Part shown: positions 57,549 through 64,000 of the stretch, in pieces
Position numbering within the stretch: the stretch's first letter is position 1
Layout of the letters: each line of letters begins with the position of its first letter
Origin: Planctomycetes bacterium B3_Pla
GTDB lineage: Bacteria; Planctomycetota; Phycisphaerae; Sedimentisphaerales; Anaerobacaceae
Assembly: GCA_005223045.1 (NCBI GenBank)
Contig: NJBM01000015.1
Coordinates: 1 to 64,000, forward strand
DNA length: 64,000 nucleotides
Direction of reading: 5' to 3'
Notes under the pieces: generated by a model
Seen by the model: only the letters and a program-made list of their open reading frames with translations
Database searches by the model: none
Told to the model about the DNA's origin: nothing
Position numbers and translations under genes: made by a program

Positions 57549-60311
57549 CTATGTGCTTTGCCTCATACACAAAGAACCAACACTCTTGCTTCGTTCGGTT
57601 AATGAATCGGTGGGCTTGTGCCCGATCATCAGAAACAAACCGCCCTCCCGGCCGCCGGCGACCATCGCTTGGGCCTGCGTGAAAAAACGGTCTGCCGCCG
57701 TAGGCCGCGACTGGGAGTCAAACAAATTGTCAACGTCCGGCAGCGTCCCCGGCAAAACACAGCGTACAAACTCTACACCGGCACGGTCAAACCACTGCAA
57801 CACCTCGCCGATTGAGTGTTTCGACTCATGGGGATGGCAATATTGATCTGCAAACCACACCTGCCTCTGAGCTTTGCTGTGTGAATCGCTGCGCAAAATC
57901 GGATCGATCCACTTGAAACGTCCATTAGTGCGGCGAAACACCCGCCGGCGCAAGTCCGTCAACAGTCGCCCGTAATGGTTGTATACGCCGATCACGATGT
58001 GCCCGCCGGGTTTTAACAGCGGCAGCAGTGACTGAAATCCTCCGAGCGGATCCGACGTGTGGTGCAACACGCCAAGACAGAGAATTACGTCAAACCGCTC
58101 CGGCTTGAAACACGGTCGGAACAGGTCCATCTGCACGAACCGCACGCGATCAAGCTTGTGTTCTTCGCGGAACTTTTCGCCGAGACGTATCGAGTTGGAG
58201 CAAATGTCCGTTCCGATGACGCGACGGCAGGAAACACCGAGAAAATTGGTCAACTGCCCCGTGCCGCAGCCCACTTCCAACACTGTGCTGTTATATGGGA
58301 TGGCGCGGTCCAGCGCCAGGGGCAGGCCGCTTCGCCTGGCCTTTTCGATCAATGACCGCAGCGTGTCGTTGCCGTCGTAGTTCGGGAAAGGATTCTCTTC
58401 ATAGAATGCTTTGACTTTTTCAGTAACTCCGGCCGAATCATCACAACTCAGATCGACTTCGTCGCCGGGACTGCACAACACATCAGTCAAGACCTCGTCG
58501 CGATGATCCTCCGCCGGGCCGGACACGTATGACGGCTGTTCGGACTTGCTCAGGATATAATGCCCCATGCAGAGTGTGTCAATGCCGGATGTCATGAACG
58601 TCTCGTAGGCGTCCCGGGGCGAACAAACAATCGGCTCCCAACCAAGATTGAAGCTCGTATTTACAAGGACGGGACAGCCTGTCTTACGGTAAAATGTATC
58701 GAGCAAATCGTGGAACAAACCATGCCGCCGGGTATCGACAGTCTGAATTCGAGCCGAGCAGTCCACGTGTGTGGCCGCGGGAATCTCAGTGCCTCTCTGT
58801 TTTAGATCATCCTGTCGGACAGGAGCGGTCAGCAACATGTACGGACTTTCCCGGTCAGCTCCTAAGTTGAAGTAATCCTGGGCGCGCTCTTGAAGCACTG
58901 CCGGGGCGAAAGGACGGAAATCCTCGCGGAACTTCACTTTCCTGTTGATAACCGACTGCAAATCTTCCTTGCGCGCATCGCCAAGGATGCTGCGAGAGCC
59001 TAAAGCCCGCGGGCCAAATTCCATCCGGCCCTGGAACCATGCCACGACTTTTCCCGCTGCAATTTCGTCCGCCACTCGCTCGCAAAGAATATCAGTGTCT
59101 GAAATATGTCGGTAATTCGCATTCGTCGCTTCGAGAAACGCACCGATCCGCTCATCGCTGTAAGAAGCTCCCAGCAATGAGCCGTGCTGATCGTCCGCCC
59201 TGCTTGCTCGGCGAGTGTTGCCCAGCAATTGATACCAGATGAACAGCGCCACTCCAAGTGCACCGCCCGCGTCACCGGCTGCCGGCTGAATCCAAATATC
59301 ATCGAAAGGTCCCTCGCGCAGCAACCGTCCGTTGGCTACGCAGTTTAGAGCCACACCGCCAGCCAAGCATAGATTCTTCATCCCTGTCTCGGCGTGGACG
59401 TGACGCGCCATACGAAGCATTATCTCCTCGGTGACATACTGCACGGACGCCGCCAGGTCCATTTCGCGTTGTGTTATTGGAGACTCGGGCCGGCGCGGCG
59501 GCCCGCCGAACAGCCGCTCGAACTTCCGCGACGTCATCGTCAAGCCCCGGCAATAGTTGAAGTACGACATATCCATCCAAATCGAGCCGTCCTCTTTCAT
59601 ATCGACCATCCTGTCAAGGATCAACTCGGCGTACTTCGGCTCGCCATAAGGCGCCAGTCCCATCAGCTTATACTCGTCGCTGTTGACCTTGAAGCCGCAG
59701 AAATATGTAAATGCTGAATAGAGCAGGCCCAGCGAATGGGGGAAGTGCAGTTCGTGAGTCAGTTCGATGCGGTTGCCCCGACCGGTGCCGTAGCCGGCGG
59801 TTGCCCACTCGCCAACGCCGTCAAGCGTGAGAATAGCCGCTTCGTCAAAAGGGGATGGAAAGAACGCGCTTGCCGCGTGCGACTCGTGATGCTCGGTGAA
59901 AATTATGCGCCTGCGATACGCCCCGCCAAGTCCTCGCCGTATGCGACGGCCTAAGTTCAACTTATAGTCCATCCAGCCGGTTACGGCATTCACAAAATAT
60001 CGAAAACTCCACGGTGCATGAGCAAGGAATGTTTCGTGCAGGCGCTCGAATTTGAGTAACGGTTTATCGTAGAAGCCAACATAGTCAACGTCGGCAGGTT
60101 CAAGATTCGCTTCAGCGAGGCAGTACTCAATGGCGTGTTCGGGGAACCGCTCATCGTGCTTGACTCGCGTGAAGCGTTCCTCCTGCGCCGCTGCTGCGAT
60201 CCGACCGTCAATTACCAGCGCCGCCGCCGAATCGTGATAAAACGCGGATATTCCAAGGATCGTTGTCCCGCGTGGTTTTCCACCGCTTGCTTTCTTACCG
60301 TTCTTTTGCAT
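57549..60311 (-). CDS. NodU/CmcH-type carbamoyltransferase fused to a methyltransferase
   Basis: 920 residues. Residues 17-~600 are an O-carbamoyltransferase: 'ILGISAFYHDSAAALVIDG', AAAQEERFTRVKHDERFP, 'HHESHAASAFFPSPFDEAAI' (Kae1/YrdC-like metal His), LAGGVALNCVANGRL, and the C-terminal blocks 'FQGRMEFGPRALGSRSIL' and PVLVNTSFNLGWEPIV. Residues ~640-920 are a class-I SAM methyltransferase: FYEENPFPNYDG, then 'STVLEVGCGTGQLTNFLG' (motif I), GTDICSNSI and 'FDVILCLGVLHHTSDPLGGF'. Stand-alone carbamoyltransferases are about 580-620 residues, so this is a real fusion in one frame. It heads the cassette with SxtJ, DUF5989 and SGNH-TPR. It probably decorates a glycolipid or surface polymer with carbamoyl and methyl groups; the substrate is not known. 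Confidence 0.92.
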   Translation of the reverse strand: MQKNGKKASGGKPRGTTILGISAFYHDSAAALVIDGRIAAAAQEERFTRVKHDERFPEHAIEYCLAEANLEPADVDYVGFYDKPLLKFERLHETFLAHAPWSFRYFVNAVTGWMDYKLNLGRRIRRGLGGAYRRRIIFTEHHESHAASAFFPSPFDEAAILTLDGVGEWATAGYGTGRGNRIELTHELHFPHSLGLLYSAFTYFCGFKVNSDEYKLMGLAPYGEPKYAELILDRMVDMKEDGSIWMDMSYFNYCRGLTMTSRKFERLFGGPPRRPESPITQREMDLAASVQYVTEEIMLRMARHVHAETGMKNLCLAGGVALNCVANGRLLREGPFDDIWIQPAAGDAGGALGVALFIWYQLLGNTRRASRADDQHGSLLGASYSDERIGAFLEATNANYRHISDTDILCERVADEIAAGKVVAWFQGRMEFGPRALGSRSILGDARKEDLQSVINRKVKFREDFRPFAPAVLQERAQDYFNLGADRESPYMLLTAPVRQDDLKQRGTEIPAATHVDCSARIQTVDTRRHGLFHDLLDTFYRKTGCPVLVNTSFNLGWEPIVCSPRDAYETFMTSGIDTLCMGHYILSKSEQPSYVSGPAEDHRDEVLTDVLCSPGDEVDLSCDDSAGVTEKVKAFYEENPFPNYDGNDTLRSLIEKARRSGLPLALDRAIPYNSTVLEVGCGTGQLTNFLGVSCRRVIGTDICSNSIRLGEKFREEHKLDRVRFVQMDLFRPCFKPERFDVILCLGVLHHTSDPLGGFQSLLPLLKPGGHIVIGVYNHYGRLLTDLRRRVFRRTNGRFKWIDPILRSDSHSKAQRQVWFADQYCHPHESKHSIGEVLQWFDRAGVEFVRCVLPGTLPDVDNLFDSQSRPTAADRFFTQAQAMVAGGREGGLFLMIGHKPTDSLTERSKSVGSLCMRQST

Positions 60312-60436
60312 TTGTTCACTGATAAGGTAGTCAGACTCTGTAAAATACCATCATACCAAAATCAGCCGTCCAATTCCACTGCGTCACATCAATGCCTGCA
60401 AGCAAACATCGAGTTGGCCTATCAGCACCGACCCCA

Positions 60437-60455
60437 GCCCAGCGCTAGGCTGGGC
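60437..60455. other. 7-bp hairpin upstream of pyruvate kinase
   Basis: GCCCAGC - GCTAG - GCTGGGC, no T-tract. It lies just upstream of the pyruvate kinase -35 and could be a protein site or a remnant of a terminator. Confidence 0.35.
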
Positions 60456-60462
60456 CTCATAT

Positions 60463-60491
60463 TTGATTTCCATTCGATGATGGTCTATAGT
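60463..60491 (+). promoter_or_regulatory. Pyruvate kinase promoter
   Basis: -35 TTGATT (60463-60468), 17 bp, -10 TATAGT (60486-60491); the ATG is 52 bp from the -10. Confidence 0.65.
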
Positions 60492-60542
60492 GTGTGCACG
60501 TAAAACCGGATGCAACCTGCTTACTGAAAGGATTATGACGCT

Positions 60543-61568
60543 ATGCCCAAAACGAAAATCGTCGCCACGTTGGGGCCCGCCAGCAGCGACTATGCCGTCC
60601 TGCGAAAGATGTTCACCGCCGGTCTGGATGTCGTAAGGTTGAATTCTTCACATGGAAGTCATAAACAGCATCTCGACTCGATAGAGCTTGTCCGGCAGTT
60701 AAACAAAAAATACCGGCGGCGCATTCGGATAATGCTGGACCTGGAGGGTTTTAGAATCAGAATTGGACGGCTCGGGGGCGGCAAAACCAGGTTATTGAAG
60801 AACCGCACGGTAGTATGGTTGACCAATGGCGCGAATGCGTCCGGGCCAAAGACAATACCGTTTGATTATGAAGGTGACTTGAGGCGGATAAAATCAAAAC
60901 AACTCATTTATATCGATGACGGCAACCTGATTCTTCGTGTAAAGAGCACCTCAACCGGCAGTATAAAAGCAGTCGTCGTCGAAGGAGGCATCCTCAAGGA
61001 AAGAAAAGGCATAAACATTCCGGGCGTGGACCTTGAATTTGAAGGAATAACGGCCAAAGACAAAAGGGACATCGAGTTCGCCATAAAGAATAAGGTGGAT
61101 TACATCGCGCTGTCGTTTGTGAGAGACCAAAATGACGTCCGGCAGGCCGCCGCACTGATAAAGCCCAGGCTGCCCGACTGCCGGCTTGTGGCTAAAATCG
61201 AGAACAGGAAAGCGATAGAGAACATAGACACAATAATCGAGGCCGCAGACGGTGTAATGGTGGCCCGCGGCGACATGGGCGTTGCGGTCCCCATCCATGA
61301 GGTCCCCATAATCCAGAAACGCATAATAAGAAAGTCAAATGCAGCGGGAAAGTTCGTCATTACCGCCACACAGATGTTGGAACACATGACCGAGCACAGC
61401 AGGCCGACGCGCGCCGAGGTCACTGACGTCGCCAACGCGATCATTGACGGCACCGACTTCGTGATGCTCTCGGCGGAAACCGCCGTTGGCCTGTTTCCAT
61501 ATCAATCGGTGCTGATGATGAACGAGATAATAAAGTTTACCGAAAAGTCCATGCCGGAGTTGCAGTGA
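60543..61568 (+). CDS. pyk: Pyruvate kinase lacking the C-terminal domain
   Basis: 341 residues. Converts phosphoenolpyruvate and ADP to pyruvate and ATP. Present: 'TKIVATLGPASSDYAVLRKM', DVVRLNSSHGS (substrate loop), the B domain (~70-165), 'SFVRDQNDVRQA', AKIENRKAIENIDTII with the catalytic Lys, 'VMVARGDMGVAVP' and the signature FVITATQMLEHM followed by PTRAEVTDVANAIIDGTD. It stops at 'EIIKFTEKSMPELQ', where normal enzymes (~470) go on to the ~120-residue allosteric C-domain. The catalytic A and B domains are complete, and the frame ends cleanly, so this is a short form rather than an obvious frameshift. It may be unregulated by sugar phosphates. Genes on both sides are unrelated. Confidence 0.93.
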   Translation: MPKTKIVATLGPASSDYAVLRKMFTAGLDVVRLNSSHGSHKQHLDSIELVRQLNKKYRRRIRIMLDLEGFRIRIGRLGGGKTRLLKNRTVVWLTNGANASGPKTIPFDYEGDLRRIKSKQLIYIDDGNLILRVKSTSTGSIKAVVVEGGILKERKGINIPGVDLEFEGITAKDKRDIEFAIKNKVDYIALSFVRDQNDVRQAAALIKPRLPDCRLVAKIENRKAIENIDTIIEAADGVMVARGDMGVAVPIHEVPIIQKRIIRKSNAAGKFVITATQMLEHMTEHSRPTRAEVTDVANAIIDGTDFVMLSAETAVGLFPYQSVLMMNEIIKFTEKSMPELQ

Positions 61569-61836
61569 TTCTGATCTCAATAGTCGCTTAGCCTGGGTTT
61601 CCTGTACGGATTGACTTTGCCGCCACGCCTTGAGCGAACGAAAAATCCGGCTTCTCACTACTAAGAAAGCCTAAAGAAATCCGTTACCAGTTTGCGATTT
61701 AATGCCTTTTATCTGCAGAAGCCAAAAAAATATCGCAATTTCGAGCCAATGGAACTGTAGCGATTTTGTCGATATCGAGATAAACAGTTGAATTTTTAGC
61801 ACGTCGTATCTGAAGCAGGAAGAAAGGAGCTTGATT

Positions 61837-62694
61837 ATGGTAACGGTAACAGCCTTGGCAAGGACCGGAAAAACAGCAAAGACATGGATCTTGGGTTTTG
61901 CACTTATGATGGTCGTCTTGGGTGGTTCAGTCGCCCTGGCACTTGATCCCATGGGGCCGCCCGCATCGGGATTGAAGCGGGGCCAGTTCAGGATGGGAGT
62001 GGATTTTTCCCACGGCGAAATGGATCTTGAACTACGTAATGGTGTATGGGCCGAATCCATCGACGGCGTCTTTTTTGATTCGGGAGACGCCACCACTTTC
62101 ACGCTCAAGGATTTTGAGATAAACCGGGATTATGCAAACTTCGGGTTCGGCCTGACCAATAACTTAGAGGTTTTCCTGCGTATGGGCGGAACAGAAGGCA
62201 ATTTTGGCGACTCGCTGTGGGAGGATGAAGAAGAATTCGAGAGTAGTTCCGATCTTGCAGTCGGCGGTGGTATCAAGGTGACCTTCATCGAAGCAGGAGG
62301 CTTTAAACTGGGCGGACTATTTCAAGCCAGTTGGGCGGCATTTGACGGACAACTATATGCACCGCATTGGGCGGCGGCCGACTTTGTTCAGGTCGATATA
62401 ACAGAGGTCCAGATTGCGGTAGGCCCCAGCTATACCTGGGCGGACCGCATCTCGATTTACGGCGGGCCGTTCTTTCACTTCGTCGGCGGCGATCTATACG
62501 ACACGTTCAGTGAGGTGGACACCGGGGGAGGCCTTTTGACTTCGGAATACGCTTGGCAAATCGATGAGGATTCCGTCTTCGGCGCCTATTTCGGACTCCA
62601 ACTGTATCTCATCGGAGGCTGCTCTTTTAATGTCGAATACCAGCGCACGGCGGCAGCCGACGCCTTCGGTGCGAGCCTGATGTGTAGATTCTAA
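61837..62694 (+). CDS. Outer-membrane beta-barrel-type protein
   Basis: 285 residues from ATG 61837 (AGGAG eight bases upstream). A long signal peptide ('TAKTWILGFALMMVVLGGSVALA'). The mature part alternates hydrophobic and polar residues in strands with Gly-rich turns (FRMGVDFSHGEMDLEL, 'YANFGFGLTNNLEVFLRMGG', LAVGGGIKVTFIEAGG, FGAYFGLQLYLIGG) and ends ...LMCRF with a terminal Phe, as expected for a BAM-inserted barrel. No named family is recognised. Function unknown; perhaps a porin-like or assembly protein. The 262 bp before it (61569-61830) hold no gene. Confidence 0.75.
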   Translation: MVTVTALARTGKTAKTWILGFALMMVVLGGSVALALDPMGPPASGLKRGQFRMGVDFSHGEMDLELRNGVWAESIDGVFFDSGDATTFTLKDFEINRDYANFGFGLTNNLEVFLRMGGTEGNFGDSLWEDEEEFESSSDLAVGGGIKVTFIEAGGFKLGGLFQASWAAFDGQLYAPHWAAADFVQVDITEVQIAVGPSYTWADRISIYGGPFFHFVGGDLYDTFSEVDTGGGLLTSEYAWQIDEDSVFGAYFGLQLYLIGGCSFNVEYQRTAAADAFGASLMCRF

Positions 62695-62765
62695 ACAGAG
62701 ACAAAAGGAAGCAGAGCGGAAACCATCTATTGCCTGCTCGCCACTTGTTGGGCGGTGCGGCAGAC

Positions 62766-62794
62766 TTGACAAATTGTGATTGCAGGATTATAAT
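62766..62794 (+). promoter_or_regulatory. Consensus sigma-70-type promoter
   Basis: TTGACA (62766-62771), 17 bp, TATAAT (62789-62794): a perfect match in both hexamers and spacing. It serves the gene starting at 62863. Confidence 0.9.
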
Positions 62795-62862
62795 GGTAGG
62801 CAATGGAGTTCTTGCATCTGGCTGTTTTTTGTTGGAAGCAGGATTTATCTGAGGCACAAATC

Positions 62863-64000
62863 ATGCGAGAATCGAAACTAAAACTAATGCCGGCGCTGCC
62901 GATGGTGCTCGCAGTCATGATGCTTATTACATCTGCTTCGCCGGCCAGGGAGAACCGCAAGAAGTCGCCGCCCTCATCGTCGTCAAAGAGTTCCGGCAGC
63001 AGGCAGAGTTCTGGGTCAAGCTCTCGAAGGTCGGACCCTCCGTCCAGCTCAAGCTCGTCATCTCGACCTGCTCCGCGATCAAGCGGCAGCGCCTCGCGCA
63101 GATCAAGCACCGTACGTTCCAGCCGGGTCGTCCGTCAGCCTGGAACTACTTCTTCCACGCGCGGGATCGGTAGGATTCCGAGAAAGAGCGGCACATCTCC
63201 CTCGGCTCCGAGTTTGACCTCGAGCAGCAACCGCATCAATAGGAAGCACAGCAGCTACAGTGATTACCCATATACTCACCGGAGCCACTATTACTACCAC
63301 AGCGACTACTACCCCTCGCGCAGGATATTCTACTGGGTGTCCTGGCCGAATTGTTGCCGGCCCATTTATTATACATGGGGGTCTCACTACTCGTTCGGAT
63401 TTTTCTGGCCGTATTATCACCGCAGATTCATCTTCATCAGCCTTGGGGGCTATTGGCCCAGCTATACGTACCGGCGTTACTACTGGTACGGATACCATCC
63501 CTACAGATGGTATGGCGACTATCCTCCGGGATACGTAACCGCCGGCGATACCTACAATTACTATTACTACAACGATGAGCCGGGGGGCGAGACGCTGAAC
63601 CAAGCCAACAAGAAACTCGAAGAAACACCTACTCCGGAACCGGCCGATGAGACTCTCGCCGACCGGCATTTCGACGCCGGAGTCAAGGCCTTCGAAGGCG
63701 GCGACTATACGGCTGCGTCGGCCAATTTCCACGATGCGATGCAGCTCTCGCCGGAAGACATCGTCCTGCCGTTTGCGTATGTACAGGCCCTCTTTGCCGG
63801 CGGCGAATACAAGAAGGCCGCCGAGGCCCTGCGCACGGGTTTGGCTAAGGCATCCCCGGACAAAGAAGGTGTTTTTTATCCACGAGGACTTTATCCCGAT
63901 GAAAGCGTCCTGGAGCAGCAGATAGATCAGCTTTCACGTGCAGTCCGGCTAAACCCTGCCAACTCGGATTTGCAGCTTGTTCTGGGCTATCAGTTACTCG
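62863..64000 (+). CDS. Exported Ser/Arg- and Tyr-rich protein with TPRs (cut by window end)
   Basis: ATG 62863 with GAGG about nine bases upstream; the frame stays open for 379 codons to the right edge. Signal peptide 'MPALPMVLAVMMLITSASPA' (cut near residue 28). Residues ~30-125 are Ser/Arg/Pro low complexity (KSPPSSSSKSSGSRQSSGS...). Residues ~130-230 are Tyr/Trp/His/Arg-rich with repeated YY pairs ('SHYYYHSDYYPSRRIFYW', YRRYYWYGYHPYRWYGDY). From ~250 there are TPR-like helices ('GVKAFEGGDYTAASANFHDA', ALFAGGEYKKAAEAL). It is a probable surface or periplasmic scaffold; tyrosine-rich basic tracts could bind polymer or cross-link. It is driven by a consensus promoter. The C-terminus lies outside the window. 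Confidence 0.8.
   Translation, partial: MRESKLKLMPALPMVLAVMMLITSASPARENRKKSPPSSSSKSSGSRQSSGSSSRRSDPPSSSSSSSRPAPRSSGSASRRSSTVRSSRVVRQPGTTSSTRGIGRIPRKSGTSPSAPSLTSSSNRINRKHSSYSDYPYTHRSHYYYHSDYYPSRRIFYWVSWPNCCRPIYYTWGSHYSFGFFWPYYHRRFIFISLGGYWPSYTYRRYYWYGYHPYRWYGDYPPGYVTAGDTYNYYYYNDEPGGETLNQANKKLEETPTPEPADETLADRHFDAGVKAFEGGDYTAASANFHDAMQLSPEDIVLPFAYVQALFAGGEYKKAAEALRTGLAKASPDKEGVFYPRGLYPDESVLEQQIDQLSRAVRLNPANSDLQLVLGYQLL

Overview
The window looks like a chromosomal segment of an uncultured or little-studied member of the Planctomycetota (Phycisphaerae-like). I infer this from the ~200-residue catalytic-only tyrosine recombinase, integrase remnants with the TGRYCKKI-type N-terminus, large secreted proteins with golvesin-type C-terminal repeats, a PEP-CTERM-like protease, and a carbamoyltransferase/SxtJ/DUF5989/SGNH-TPR cassette. 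No rRNA or complete tRNA is present, so the placement is by gene content only.

Layout. 0-2.7 kb is a mobile-element remnant: a partial secreted protein, an HTH gene, two small paralogous genes, a recombinase, then a truncated tRNA-Arg next to a broken integrase start. 2.8-13.1 kb (mostly minus strand) holds a CxxC carboxymuconolactone-decarboxylase protein, an unknown protein, a NarL-type response regulator with a 1301-residue PAS/GAF histidine kinase, and a secretin plus GspC-like pair. 13.5-26.4 kb (plus) encodes exported proteins: a 2190-residue beta-helix/golvesin protein, three consecutive cupredoxin (multicopper-oxidase-like) proteins and a lipoprotein. 26.7-47.4 kb is a long exopolysaccharide operon: export lipoprotein, BY-kinase, PHP phosphatase, polymerase/ligases, NusG-like antiterminator, WecA-like initiator, flippase, tailoring enzymes and glycosyltransferases. 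47.9-50.2 kb has a second, nearly identical NarL-type regulator, a PEP-CTERM-like subtilase and a second tRNA-Arg/integrase relic matching the first. 50.4-53.9 kb is an RraA-esterase-ThuA group; 54-60.3 kb is the carbamoyltransferase cassette on the minus strand; 60.5-64 kb has a short pyruvate kinase, an outer-membrane-type protein and a Ser/Arg- and Tyr-rich TPR protein running off the end.

How it may work together. A ~41-bp motif made of two boxes about 22 bp apart, whose end overlaps a -35 element, occurs five times, each 90-130 bp upstream of a start codon: the 3690 gene, the secretin operon, a 33-codon ORF, the giant exported protein, and the head of the exopolysaccharide region. The two NarL-type regulators are the natural candidates to bind it. 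If so, secretion, matrix protein and polysaccharide production form one regulon.

The most striking possibility is a split multicopper oxidase. The first cupredoxin protein keeps a full type-1 copper site and four trinuclear-type histidines in domain 1 but has none in domain 2. The second has none in domain 1 but keeps four trinuclear-type histidines, without the type-1 Cys, in domain 2. Together they make one complete two-domain set; the third protein has lost all ligands and carries adhesive golvesin repeats.
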